Assembly: GCA_965199845.1 (NCBI GenBank)
Contig: CBDATZ010000038.1
Location: 62,001 to 126,000 of the forward strand
Direction: 5' to 3'
Origin: Ilyomonas sp965199845
GTDB lineage: Bacteria > Bacteroidota > Bacteroidia > Chitinophagales > Chitinophagaceae
DNA length: 64,000 bases
The notes beneath the pieces are model-generated. The model saw only the letters and a program-made list of their open reading frames with translations. It did no database searches and had not been told where the DNA came from. Position 1 is the first letter of the stretch, and each line of letters begins with the position of its first letter. The position numbers and the translations under genes are program-made. Below are positions 42,347 through 51,785 of this stretch, in pieces.

Positions 42347-42829
42347 ATGTCTTACGTAGTATTAACCGATAGCTGTTTCTGGCTTGGACTAACAGATACA
42401 GCAGACCAACATCATGATGCCGCCATTTCCATTGCAGAGTTAATCGAAGGTCAGCAAATAATCTTGCCTTGGTCTTGTTTATACGAAATCATATCTACGC
42501 GTCTTGTCCGTAATAGAGTTAGATTGCTTTATTTAGAAAGATTAATGAAAAAACCTTCTGTCGTTTTGTTCGATGACACTGGATATAGACAAATTGCATT
42601 GAATGAAGTGTTTATTTTAAATCGATTGGGATTTACGTATAGTCTTACTGATAGTGTAATCAGAGAAATTTTAAAAGATATAAATGTAAGAGTCAATTAT
42701 CTTGTTACGTTTAATAATAAAGACTTTCAAGACATCTGTCAACAAAGACAAGTTGAAATTTTGTCTTTTAATCTACGATGTATGATCGCTGATAATAAAC
42801 CATTTGCCGTTTATCTTTTTAAACAATAA
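42347..42829 (+). CDS. PIN-domain ribonuclease (toxin-like)
   Basis: 160 residues. PIN-fold acids are visible: D8 in 'VLTDSCFWLG', E47 in 'CLYEIIST', D102 in 'YSLTDSVI' and D126 in 'TFNNKDF', enough to bind Mg2+ and cleave RNA. Codon 2 to 130 is the usual PIN length; the last ~30 residues ('ILSFNLRCMIADNKPFAVYLFKQ') are encoded opposite the 3' end of the convergent SnoaL-like gene, so they may be an added tail. Together with the upstream gene it has the layout of a type II toxin-antitoxin pair, though the usual order and antitoxin type differ. Confidence 0.82.
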   Translation: MSYVVLTDSCFWLGLTDTADQHHDAAISIAELIEGQQIILPWSCLYEIISTRLVRNRVRLLYLERLMKKPSVVLFDDTGYRQIALNEVFILNRLGFTYSLTDSVIREILKDINVRVNYLVTFNNKDFQDICQQRQVEILSFNLRCMIADNKPFAVYLFKQ

Positions 42830-43207
42830 ATCAAAATGTCCGCTTGGCGTATCGCGGTCGCGGATTAAAGTGAATTTTCCTACTACAAAAAAATATTCCG
42901 GCGATAGCTGTTTTACTTCTTTCAAATCAAAAGAAAGCACGCCCATCGCGGTTTTATCAGGATAATTTCGTTTGTATCTTGCCATTGTACTATCCCGGCC
43001 GTACGTAATGCCTTTACTTCCGATAAACATTATAGAATCTGTCTTTGCATAGCCTTTCATAAAGTCATCAATATTGCCGCTATTCCAGGCAACAACTTGT
43101 GCAGTCAATACATCGCGAACTTTCTGTTCGTCAGAAATAATCTGCGCGTCCAGTTTCACAAAACCTGCAACCAGTAAAATAAATACAATCAGTAGTTTCC
43201 GGTTCAT
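42773..43207 (-). CDS. Secreted SnoaL/NTF2-like (DUF4440) protein
   Basis: 144 residues with a signal peptide ending near 'VKLDAQ'. The cone-shaped NTF2/SnoaL fold is marked by 'VRDVLTAQVVAWNSGNIDDFMKGYAKTDSIMFIGSKGITYGRDSTMARY' and 'GHFDLLFKKINGKWFIISDHTS'. Such proteins bind small hydrophobic ligands or act as subunits; catalysis is not evident. Its last 57 bases overlap the end of the convergent PIN gene. Confidence 0.85.
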   Translation of the reverse strand: MNRKLLIVFILLVAGFVKLDAQIISDEQKVRDVLTAQVVAWNSGNIDDFMKGYAKTDSIMFIGSKGITYGRDSTMARYKRNYPDKTAMGVLSFDLKEVKQLSPEYFFVVGKFTLIRDRDTPSGHFDLLFKKINGKWFIISDHTS

Positions 43208-43316
43208 TTTTTATTTATAAAACTATAAAAAGATTCTTTTCCAAACAGGTATAAAGTAAACCAGAAACCATGTTGTCATTTTCAATTATGTTCGCAGTTG
43301 AGAAAATTGAAAAAAC

Positions 43317-46300
43317 TTGCGTTTAAAATCACTTGAAATAAAGGGCTTTAAAAGCTTTGCCGATAAAACCGTTGTCTCTTTTGATGAAGGTATCACCGGA
43401 ATTATCGGTCCAAACGGCTGCGGGAAAAGTAATATCATAGACAGTATTCGCTGGGTGATCGGCGAACAAAAAATATCAGCTTTACGCAGTGAAAATTTAG
43501 AAGCGCTTGTATTTAATGGCAGCAAAACCCGGAGCGCCAGCGGACTCGCCGAAGTGAGTTTGACATTTGAAAATAACAGGCAATTATTACCTACCGAATT
43601 TACCACCGTTACGGTTACCCGGCGCTTCTACAAAAATGGTGAAAGTGAATACCGTTTAAATGATGTGAACTGCCGGTTAAAAGACATTCATAACTTGTTT
43701 ATGGATACCGGCATCAGCACAGATAGTTATGCTATTATTGAGTTGGGAATGGTAGATGATATTATTAAAGATAAAGAAAACAGTCGCCGCCGGATGCTGG
43801 AGCAAGCCGCCGGCATTACCATTTACAAAACAAGAAAGAAAGAAGCCAAAGCCAAGCTGGAAGCTACGGAACTTGATATCAATCGTATTGAAGATCTGTT
43901 ATTTGAAATCAACAATCAGCTAAAAGCATTGGAAAGCCAGGCAAAAAAAGCTGAGAAATATTTCGAGATAAAAAAAGAATATAAAGAAGTTTCTATTGAG
44001 CTTGCCAAAGCTTCGCTGGAAGGATTTTCTGACACATATAAAGAACTGAATGAACGGCAGGAAGAAGAAACCGAAAAGCGCGAACAATTAGAAGCCGATA
44101 TAATAACCGAAGAAGCTAACTTAGAAGAAAGCCGGAAAGAATTTACAGAACGGGAAGTCGCTTTGCAAACCTTACAGCAAGATTATAATCATTTGCTGCA
44201 GCAACTTCGTGCGAAAGAAAACGAACGGAGTTTAGCCAAACAAAAACTTCAATACCAGTTAGAAAAGGAAGCCGGTATCAAAGACTTTTTACAGGGCGCG
44301 CAAGGTCAGTTAAAAAACCTGACCGATTCTATCGCACATACGCAGCAACAAACGGAAGAAGAAAACGATGAGTTGTACGAATTTCAGCAGCGCGTTCATC
44401 TTGCCAAAATAGAAAGCGATGAAAAGCGAAATGTGTGGGATGAAAAAAGGAAAGAAACCGACGTATTACGCAACCAGTTTCAACAGTTGCAAAGAGACCA
44501 GTTTGCTGCCGAGAAAAAAGTAGCTGTCGCTGATAGCGGAATTGTAAATCTGCAGCGCAATCATACACAATTAACGGATGAGCAGCAAGGCAGAATGATG
44601 CAGTTGCAAAATCTGCAGAACGAACTGGAAGACAAGCAAGACGTGCTGACTGATAAGCGTGTTCTTTTACAAAATATGCAAGACGAGCAGGAACGGATTA
44701 AAGCGGCTATTGCTGATGCGCAATCAGAATTAGAAACCTTGCGCGCGCAACTGGCAAATGATAGTCGCATTCTGGATGCCAAACGCAATGAACATGATTT
44801 GCTGAAGAGTTTGGTTGATAGTATGGAAGGTTATCCGGAAAGCGTGAAATTTTTGCACAACAATAAAAACTGGAATTACAAAGCGCCGATTCTTTCCGAC
44901 ATTATTTATGTAGATGAAGAATACAGAACGGCAATTGAAAACCTGTTAGAACCTTACCTGAATTATTATATTGTAAATACACAGGAAGAAGCTTTACAAG
45001 CCATTCATCTGCTGGATCAGCACAAAAAGGGAAAGGCAAATTTTTTCATTCTTGATAAGCTGAACGATGTTCGTTTAAAAGATATTTCTCAACCCGAAAA
45101 TACAGTTGCAGCCGCAGAGATTATTGAAGTGGATGAACCATATCAAAAGCTGGCTGACTATCTTTTAAGCCACGTTTTTATTACAGAAAATGAAGTTGCG
45201 GAAAATGATAATAACATTGTATTGCTTCACAAAAGCGGGAAAATTGTAATTGGTGAATACACATTATCCGGCGGCAGTGTTGGTTTGTTTGAAGGTAAGA
45301 AAATTGGTCGTGCGAAGAACCTTGAAAAGTTGCATGAAGACATTGTAATGCAAGATGCCGTTGTACAAGCATCGCAGAAAGAAGTAAAGTTTCTGCAGAA
45401 CGAAATCGTTACGTTTCAGCAACAATTAAAGGACAACAACATTCGTATTTTACAGAATGAAATTAACCAGTTAACCAATGCTGTTTTTGTAAATAAAAAT
45501 AAAATAGAAACCATTCATTCGGCACAACAGCAAACGCAACAACGGTTAAGCGATATTGATATTCGTTTGCAGGATGAGCAAGATGATATTGCTGATACAC
45601 GAGAGCATTTGCTGGTTTTGAATGAGCGTTTACAAGATATTGCCGCTGCCTTACAAGATGCAGAACAAAACAACCGGAAAGCCGATGAAGAATACAGAAC
45701 CGCTGCGGCGCATTATAACGAAATCAATCTGCAATTAACGCGTCAGCAAAGTAAAGTGCAGACGTTAAAACAAGAACTGGCTTATAAACAAAATCAATTA
45801 ACCAATCTGCAGGCGCAAATTCAAAACAATACAAGGCAATTGGAAGATTCTGCTTTGCTGATTGCAGAGAGCAATATAATTATCCAGGATACGGAAGTTT
45901 TGCTGCAACAATTGCACGAAGATAAAGAAGCTTCGGAAGAAGGTGTAAATGCAGCGAACAAAGACTATTATAATCTGCGTAATACTTTGCAGGAACGCGA
46001 AAGTGGTTTACGGTTACAAATAAAAAGCCGCGAGCTTGCCGACCAGGTTGTCAATCAGATAAAAGATAAACTCAACGAATTAAAACTTCAGCTTGCCGGC
46101 ATGAAAGAGCGCCTGCTGGTTGAATTTAAAATTGTATTGGATGAGATTATAGATGAGCCGCGCAATACAAATATTTCGCTGGAAGAATTGCAGGCATCAA
46201 GCGATAAAATGAAGAAGCGTTTGGAGAATATTGGCGAGATTAATCCAACCGCAATTGAAGCGTTTACCGAAATGAAAAAACGCTATGAATTTATTCTCGA

Positions 46301-46835
46301 ACAAAAGAATGATTTGGTAACCGCGAAGACAAGTTTGCTGCAAACGATTGAAGAAGTGGAAGCCAGCGCCAACCAGCAATTTTTAGATACATTTAATAAA
46401 GTGCGCGACCATTTTCAACATGTATTTAAAGCTTTGTTTACAGAAGAAGATACGGCTGATTTGATATTGGAAAATCCGGATAATTTAGCTGAAACCAGTA
46501 TCGATATTATTGCCAAGCCAAAAGGCAAACGTCCTTCTTCCATTTCGCAATTAAGCGGTGGTGAAAAGACATTAACCGCGACGGCATTGTTGTTTTCAAT
46601 TTATTTAATTAAACCTGCGCCGTTTTGTATTTTAGATGAAGTAGATGCGCCACTGGATGATGCCAACGTTGGTAAATTTACCAATATGATTAAGCAGTTC
46701 AGCAATAATTCGCAGTTCATAATTGTTACGCATAACAAAACTACGATGAGTACAGTTGATGTGATTTATGGCGTAACTATGCAGGAACCTGGCGTAAGTA
46801 AACTGGTGCCGGTTGACTTTAGAAATCTGAATTGA
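43317..46835 (+). CDS. smc: Chromosome segregation ATPase SMC
   Basis: 1172 residues. Forms the condensin core that organises the chromosome. The start is the TTG at 43317, since homologues begin 'MRLKSLEIKGFKSFADKT' and no ATG is nearby. Head parts: Walker A 'GPNGCGKSNIIDSIRWVIGE', signature 'SQLSGGEKTLTATALLFSIYLIKPAPFCILDEVDAPLDD'. Two long coiled coils of Gln/Glu/Leu flank the hinge at about 500-640 ('GYPESVKFLHNNKNW'...'GEYTLSGGSVGLFEGKK'). Kleisin partners ScpA/B are not in the window. Starts an apparent pair with the next membrane gene. Confidence 0.95.
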   Translation: MRLKSLEIKGFKSFADKTVVSFDEGITGIIGPNGCGKSNIIDSIRWVIGEQKISALRSENLEALVFNGSKTRSASGLAEVSLTFENNRQLLPTEFTTVTVTRRFYKNGESEYRLNDVNCRLKDIHNLFMDTGISTDSYAIIELGMVDDIIKDKENSRRRMLEQAAGITIYKTRKKEAKAKLEATELDINRIEDLLFEINNQLKALESQAKKAEKYFEIKKEYKEVSIELAKASLEGFSDTYKELNERQEEETEKREQLEADIITEEANLEESRKEFTEREVALQTLQQDYNHLLQQLRAKENERSLAKQKLQYQLEKEAGIKDFLQGAQGQLKNLTDSIAHTQQQTEEENDELYEFQQRVHLAKIESDEKRNVWDEKRKETDVLRNQFQQLQRDQFAAEKKVAVADSGIVNLQRNHTQLTDEQQGRMMQLQNLQNELEDKQDVLTDKRVLLQNMQDEQERIKAAIADAQSELETLRAQLANDSRILDAKRNEHDLLKSLVDSMEGYPESVKFLHNNKNWNYKAPILSDIIYVDEEYRTAIENLLEPYLNYYIVNTQEEALQAIHLLDQHKKGKANFFILDKLNDVRLKDISQPENTVAAAEIIEVDEPYQKLADYLLSHVFITENEVAENDNNIVLLHKSGKIVIGEYTLSGGSVGLFEGKKIGRAKNLEKLHEDIVMQDAVVQASQKEVKFLQNEIVTFQQQLKDNNIRILQNEINQLTNAVFVNKNKIETIHSAQQQTQQRLSDIDIRLQDEQDDIADTREHLLVLNERLQDIAAALQDAEQNNRKADEEYRTAAAHYNEINLQLTRQQSKVQTLKQELAYKQNQLTNLQAQIQNNTRQLEDSALLIAESNIIIQDTEVLLQQLHEDKEASEEGVNAANKDYYNLRNTLQERESGLRLQIKSRELADQVVNQIKDKLNELKLQLAGMKERLLVEFKIVLDEIIDEPRNTNISLEELQASSDKMKKRLENIGEINPTAIEAFTEMKKRYEFILEQKNDLVTAKTSLLQTIEEVEASANQQFLDTFNKVRDHFQHVFKALFTEEDTADLILENPDNLAETSIDIIAKPKGKRPSSISQLSGGEKTLTATALLFSIYLIKPAPFCILDEVDAPLDDANVGKFTNMIKQFSNNSQFIIVTHNKTTMSTVDVIYGVTMQEPGVSKLVPVDFRNLN

Positions 46836-46836
46836 T

Positions 46837-47280
46837 GTGTGGAAGAATGTTGTGATATTGTTCGTGGTTATTTACCCGCTGTATGTATTGTTCTCGCGGC
46901 AACCGGATTATTTTGATGGCGAAATGAGTAAGGCAATTATACATCACCAATACGATTTGAAACAGCGGGACGAGAAAGTCATTGCGATTTATTCAATAGA
47001 CCGGCATACGTATCAGGTTGATGCAGATTACCCGTTTCGAAAGTTTACAGAAGGAGAAAAAGTTGATGTGATTTATGAAGCCGCTGCGCCTGAAAACGCA
47101 AGCCTGTATTTTGTCTGGGGTTATTGGATACGATGGAAAGAATTATTGTCAATGATTGTTTTATTTGCGGCTATGTACCTGATAGCTGTTTCTGTAACCA
47201 GCCATCCAACGCCGGAAAGTTTATTGGAAGAATTAGAAGGAAGCAAGCCGCAACCAAGGAAACCCAGATACGATAACTAA
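46837..47280 (+). CDS. Small membrane protein with two TM segments, DUF3592-like
   Basis: 147 residues from a GTG one base after the smc stop. It has an N-terminal membrane segment ('MWKNVVILFVVIYPLYVLF'), a ~70-residue extracytoplasmic beta-rich part ('EKVIAIYSIDRHTYQVDADYPFRKFTEGEKVDVIYEAAAPENASLY') and a second segment ('ELLSMIVLFAAMYLIAVSV'), the DUF3592 type layout, ending in a basic tail. Translationally coupled to smc. Function unknown. Confidence 0.72.
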   Translation: MWKNVVILFVVIYPLYVLFSRQPDYFDGEMSKAIIHHQYDLKQRDEKVIAIYSIDRHTYQVDADYPFRKFTEGEKVDVIYEAAAPENASLYFVWGYWIRWKELLSMIVLFAAMYLIAVSVTSHPTPESLLEELEGSKPQPRKPRYDN

Positions 47281-47706
47281 ATAAAAAAGCGCCCCGCCAA
47301 AGCGAAGCGCCTGTTCTTAACCCCTGCTGCAAAAGTTTGTAACTAAAAATCAATTCACATCCACAACGTACATACGACGAGGAACGATTGCTTAGGTTTA
47401 AAAGAAAATCAAATTTTTTTGATTTTGTATTGTATTAACTTTTTTGAAGAACAGATTAACTGAAGTTATAAACACAGAACCAGAGAAGAAGCCAGCATAA
47501 GTTTGTATTATTTATGGCAAGCATTTATTTAATGTTACGCCATTTTCTTCTTTGGTTTTAATGGTTAATAAAACAAATAGCAAACGTGAATTATCCTCAT
47601 AATAATTTCAATCACACAAAGTTGCTTTACTCTATGTGATGTAAGGATGTATTGCCGGAGTTACAAAAGCTTATAATACAAAAGAAAAGAAATACTGTAA
47701 ATATTT
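47281..47706. other. Noncoding region between the smc pair and STAS gene
   Basis: About 425 bases without a gene. A hairpin AAAATCAAA-TTTT-TTTGATTTT (47405-47426) may end transcription of the smc pair. A GCGC-containing stretch right after 47281 lacks a clear stem and T-run. No tRNA or riboswitch seen. Confidence 0.5.
47405..47426 (+). terminator. Possible terminator hairpin downstream of the smc pair
   Basis: Nine-base perfect A/T-rich stem with a TTTT loop; no strong T tail, so weak. Confidence 0.4.
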
Positions 47707-48108
47707 TTATGAATTCAGCTTATCTTCTTTGTCTTCAAAACCGTTCATTAACTCACGCTCTATTTCATCCATTTGCACAACGTCCCAGGCTTCACTTTCG
47801 GTTGGTGTAATGTTGAGATTGTCTGTCAAATCTTCGTCTTTCACAATCGTCATAATCTGAGGCTGCATTTGACAGATCACAAAAGATTTGTTGTTCGCAT
47901 GAAAGTGTTGTTGCAAAGAAGCCAAATCTGTAATGGCTGAAGTTTCTGCATTAGAAACGTTTTGCATATTCACAATCACATTTCCCCAATCTTCGTGTAT
48001 ACGCAATGTGGCGGATTCCCAGAGCTGGGCTGCTATATTGGCATCAAAAACTTCATTTTCAGGTGTAATGACTGTAAATTTTTCCTTGGTATCAATTTTG
48101 AAACTCAT
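47707..48108 (-). CDS. STAS-domain protein (anti-sigma-antagonist-like)
   Basis: 133 residues. A STAS fold is suggested by 'FTVITPENEVFDANIAAQLWESATLRIHEDWGNVIVNMQNVSNAETSAITDLASLQQHFHANNKSFVICQMQPQI', where 'ETSAITDL' is in the position of the phosphorylatable 'DSSGL' loop, with T or S as acceptor. The C-terminal tail is acidic. Such proteins relieve an anti-sigma or act in partner-switching; no kinase or anti-sigma gene is adjacent. It is divergent from clpC, 93 bases apart. Confidence 0.78.
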   Translation of the reverse strand: MSFKIDTKEKFTVITPENEVFDANIAAQLWESATLRIHEDWGNVIVNMQNVSNAETSAITDLASLQQHFHANNKSFVICQMQPQIMTIVKDEDLTDNLNITPTESEAWDVVQMDEIERELMNGFEDKEDKLNS

Positions 48109-48201
48109 ATTGCTTTAAAGAATATTTTAACTGCTTTTAAATCACTGCAAAGTAACAGGGTTCAAAAATATTCGTTATACTTGTATCTAATTTTATAAAT
48201 C

Positions 48202-50733
48202 ATGGATAATAATTTTTCAGCTCAGGTTAAGGAGATTATTTCGTTCAGCCGGGAGGAAGCTTTGAGGCTGGGAAATGATTTCATTGGGACAGAACATTTG
48301 TTATTAGGACTGATTAGGGAAGGTGAAAACACAGCTATAAAAGTTTTAAAACAATTGAATGTTGATTTATACGAATTGCGTAAAGAAGTAGAGCTTGCGG
48401 TTAAAGATAAAACAGGTAAAAACATCGCAAACATAAACAGTTTGCCACTTACCAAGCAAGCCGAAAAAGTAATTCGTGTAACGGTTTTAGAGGCAAAAGC
48501 ATTGAAGAGTCCGTTGGTAGAAACCGAACATTTAATGCTTTCTATTTTAAAGAACCGCGAGAACATAGCTACACAAATTTTAGGACAATTTGATGTAGAT
48601 TATGATACATTCCGCAATGAAATCGGCGTCGTACGCAGCAGCGATCCCCGAAGCGAATACACAGAAAATGATGATGACGATTTTGAAGATGAAAAGAAGG
48701 GATTTTCAGGTCAGCAACGCGGAGGCAAACAAGCCAGCAATGCAAAAAGTAAAACACCGGTATTAGATAATTTTGGCAGAGATATTACCAAGTTAGCTGA
48801 ATCTGGTTCTTTGGATCCGATTGTAGGTCGTGAGGAAGAAATTGAGCGTGTGTCCCAAATTCTTTCCCGTCGAAAGAAAAACAATCCCATTTTAATTGGT
48901 GAACCCGGCGTTGGTAAAACAGCCATCGTAGAAGGGTTAGCTCTTCGTATTGTTCAGCGCAAGGTAAGTCGTGTGTTGTTCGACAAAAGAGTAATTAGTT
49001 TAGACTTAGCTGCTTTGGTTGCAGGTACTAAATATCGCGGTCAGTTTGAAGAGCGCATGAAAGCCATCATGAATGAACTTGAAAAGAACCGCGATGTGAT
49101 TCTTTTTATAGATGAAATTCATACAATTGTTGGCGCGGGTGGTGCAAGCGGCTCTTTGGATGCAAGCAACATATTTAAGCCAGCGTTAGCAAGAGGCGAA
49201 CTGCAATGTATCGGGGCTTCTACATTAGATGAATATCGCCAGTACATTGAAAAAGATGGCGCATTAGACCGCCGTTTCCAAAAAGTTATGATTGATCCGC
49301 CTTCTGTGGATGAGACAATTATGATTTTGAACAATATCAAATCCAAATACGAAGATTATCATAATGTAGTGTATGATAATGAAGCTATCGAAGCTTGCGT
49401 AAAATTAAGCGATCGTTATATGACAGATCGTTTGCTGCCAGACAAAGCGATTGATGTATTGGATGAAGTTGGTGCCCGGGTTCACTTAAAGAATATTAAT
49501 GTTCCTCAAAATATTCTTGATCTTGAAAAGAAGATTGAAGATATTAAAGTTGAAAAAAATAAGGTTGTAAAAAGCCAGCGTTTCGAAGAAGCGGCTGCTT
49601 TGCGTGATAGCGAAAAGCGTTTGGGTGAAGAACTTGAGAAAGCGAAAGGACAGTGGGAAGAAGAAAGCAAGCATAAACGTTACCCGATAGATGAAGAAGC
49701 TATTGCAGAAGTAGTTAGTATGATGACAGGCATTCCTGTTAAACGCATGGTGCAGGCAGAAACGGAAAAACTTCGCAAGATGCATGATGATATGGCTAAC
49801 ATGGTTGTTGGCCAAACAGATGCAATTTCTAAAGTGGTAAAAGCCATTCAGCGTAACCGTGTTGGATTGAAAGATCCAAAAAAGCCAATCGGAACCTTTA
49901 TTTTCTTGGGTCCGACCGGTGTTGGTAAAACCGAGCTGGCGCGTGCTTTAGCCCGCTATATGTTCGACAGCGAAGATTCTCTCATTCGTATAGATATGAG
50001 TGAATACATGGAAAAATTTACGGTGTCCCGTTTAGTTGGTGCGCCTCCGGGTTATGTTGGTTATGAAGAAGGTGGACAATTAACAGAAAAGGTTCGTCGT
50101 AAACCATACAGCGTTATTTTGTTGGATGAAATTGAAAAAGCGCATCCCGACATTTATAATATCTTACTCCAGGTTTTGGATGATGGTATTTTAACTGATG
50201 GTTTGGGCAGAAAAATTGATTTCAAAAACACTTTAATTATTATGACTTCTAACATTGGTGTTCGCCAGTTGAAGGAGTTTGGTGATGGTGTTGGTTTTGC
50301 AACCGCAAGCCGTGTTTTGAACCAGGATGATAACAATAAAGCGGTTATAGAAAAAGCTTTAAAACGCACGTTCTCACCTGAGTTTTTGAACCGTATAGAT
50401 GACATTGTAATCTTTAATTCACTAAGCAAAGAAAACATCTTCTCTATTATTGATATCTTAATGAAGAATGTTTTGAAGCGTTTGAATACATTGGGTTATG
50501 GTTTGGAACTTACAGAAGAAGCAAAAAGCTTTATAGCTGATAAAGGTTACGATGTTCAGTTTGGCGCACGCCCGTTGCACAGAGCCATTCAAAAATATCT
50601 GGAAGATCCGTTAGCAGAAGAAATTCTGAATCTGAATATTAAGAGCGGAGACGTATTGATAGCCGATTTAGACAAGGAAAATCAAAAAATAAAATTTGAT
50701 TTCCGCATTAAAGAAGAAGCGGCAAAAGTATAA
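48202..50733 (+). CDS. clpC: ATP-dependent Clp protease ATP-binding subunit (ClpC type)
   Basis: 843 residues. AAA+ unfoldase that feeds ClpP and handles heat-shock substrates. The N-terminal Clp repeats ('FIGTEHLLLGLIREGENTAIKVLKQL') are followed by AAA1 with Walker A 'GEPGVGKTAIVEGLA' and Walker B 'VILFIDEIHTIVGAG', the UVR-like middle segment 'FEEAAALRDSEKRLGEEL', and AAA2 with 'GPTGVGKTELARALA', 'VILLDEIEKAHPDIYN' and 'ALVDRIDDIVIF'-like 'FLNRIDDIVIFNSL'. Followed by a terminator. Confidence 0.95.
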   Translation: MDNNFSAQVKEIISFSREEALRLGNDFIGTEHLLLGLIREGENTAIKVLKQLNVDLYELRKEVELAVKDKTGKNIANINSLPLTKQAEKVIRVTVLEAKALKSPLVETEHLMLSILKNRENIATQILGQFDVDYDTFRNEIGVVRSSDPRSEYTENDDDDFEDEKKGFSGQQRGGKQASNAKSKTPVLDNFGRDITKLAESGSLDPIVGREEEIERVSQILSRRKKNNPILIGEPGVGKTAIVEGLALRIVQRKVSRVLFDKRVISLDLAALVAGTKYRGQFEERMKAIMNELEKNRDVILFIDEIHTIVGAGGASGSLDASNIFKPALARGELQCIGASTLDEYRQYIEKDGALDRRFQKVMIDPPSVDETIMILNNIKSKYEDYHNVVYDNEAIEACVKLSDRYMTDRLLPDKAIDVLDEVGARVHLKNINVPQNILDLEKKIEDIKVEKNKVVKSQRFEEAAALRDSEKRLGEELEKAKGQWEEESKHKRYPIDEEAIAEVVSMMTGIPVKRMVQAETEKLRKMHDDMANMVVGQTDAISKVVKAIQRNRVGLKDPKKPIGTFIFLGPTGVGKTELARALARYMFDSEDSLIRIDMSEYMEKFTVSRLVGAPPGYVGYEEGGQLTEKVRRKPYSVILLDEIEKAHPDIYNILLQVLDDGILTDGLGRKIDFKNTLIIMTSNIGVRQLKEFGDGVGFATASRVLNQDDNNKAVIEKALKRTFSPEFLNRIDDIVIFNSLSKENIFSIIDILMKNVLKRLNTLGYGLELTEEAKSFIADKGYDVQFGARPLHRAIQKYLEDPLAEEILNLNIKSGDVLIADLDKENQKIKFDFRIKEEAAKV

Positions 50734-50752
50734 TGTCAATTCTTATTATAAA

Positions 50753-50786
50753 GAAAGCCAGGCTGAAAAGTCTGGCTTTCCTTTTT
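50753..50786 (+). terminator. Terminator after clpC
   Basis: Stem GAAAGCCAG / CTGGCTTTC with a loop of ten and CTTTTT tail. Confidence 0.8.
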
Positions 50787-50804
50787 GTTGACCTTTCTGT
50801 TTTG

Positions 50805-51188
50805 CTATTTAGATGAACCGGAATTTTTTTCAAGCTGGCCATTAATCGTTTTGAGTAAATCATTTACTTCAAACGGTTTATGAATAAATCCGTCAGCGTT
50901 ATATTTTGAAACATCTTTTGCAATAGCCGGATTGGCAGAAAATAAAATGATAGGAATGTGTTTTGTTGATGTTCTTCTTTTCAATACTTTACAAATTTCT
51001 CTGCCATCATTTCCCGAAAGCAATACATCAAGCAGAATTAAATCCGGCTTATAAGTCTCGGCTTTTTCATATACTTCTTCCCATCTCGACAAGGTTACCA
51101 CGTTAAATCCCTTTACCTTAAAAAGGAGTTGCATTACCACCAGGATGTCAAGATCGTCATCAAGAACTAAAATTTTTTTTGGATTCAT
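50805..51188 (-). CDS. Single-domain response regulator
   Basis: 127 residues, receiver domain only, no output domain. All phosphorylation residues are present: acidic cluster D10-D12 in 'VLDDDLD', phosphoacceptor D54 in 'ILLDVLLSGNDG', S84 in 'ILFSANP' and K104 in 'FIHKPFE'. Probably a CheY-like protein that passes phosphate or binds a partner; no histidine kinase is adjacent. Convergent with clpC and followed (upstream) by the long rpoC leader region. Confidence 0.9.
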   Translation of the reverse strand: MNPKKILVLDDDLDILVVMQLLFKVKGFNVVTLSRWEEVYEKAETYKPDLILLDVLLSGNDGREICKVLKRRTSTKHIPIILFSANPAIAKDVSKYNADGFIHKPFEVNDLLKTINGQLEKNSGSSK

Positions 51189-51785
51189 TGTCTATAAATT
51201 ATGAACCTGATTTTATCACATCATTATCCTTTCTTTAAAAACGCTAATCCTGTCTGATAGAAATCGCCTTTGCTTAAATTGAGAAAAACAGTACACAAGA
51301 CCGGGAAGCTGTAATAAACTCCGATGCAATTGTTACAGCAAACCAACTTTTCCGATGGTTGAAGAACATTTTAAAAATGATACAGTTATGTTTGAGACAC
51401 TGAGATTCCTATAGCAAAAATGCGGGCTAAAAACTAACATTCAAAACAAAAGGCAGATTAAAATTTATCGGTAAAAAAAATTAAAACAAAATTTTACGTT
51501 TTCAATTTTTTTTATTATTGATAAATATTAACTTTGCCGACTTATGTATTTTCAAGGCTCGCAACCTATCAGGCAGCAATCTTCGATTTTTACGCTTCGT
51601 TTTATCACCAGAAAATTAATATGATTTTTTGTAAACCTAGTTTGTATGGTTTGTAACATACCAACTTGGTTCGGAAAAACATACGGTTTTTGTTGACCAA
51701 TAGATTGTAGAAAGATAGAATAAATGCCAACAGATTGCAACTGCTGAAAACACATTTGAGCTCATAAAAAAATTGTAACGTTAAT
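51189..51785. other. Long noncoding region upstream of rpoC
   Basis: About 600 bases with no gene of rpoB type. It contains a promoter-like TAACTTTG, several A/T tracts and the sequence TTTGTATGGTTTGTAACATA. No RpoB C-terminal residues are found in any frame. Confidence 0.6.
51506..51536 (+). promoter_or_regulatory. Probable rpoC promoter
   Basis: TAACTTTG at 51529-51536 is a perfect -7 box (TAnnTTTG). The -33 position (about 51506-51509) reads TTTT instead of TTTG. Would give a 5' leader of ~245 bases. Confidence 0.6.

Noticed and set aside
47281..47340. GC-richer stretch after the smc pair as terminator or tRNA
   Set aside because: GCGC arms do not pair over a useful length, no T-run and no tRNA arms or TTCGA loop.
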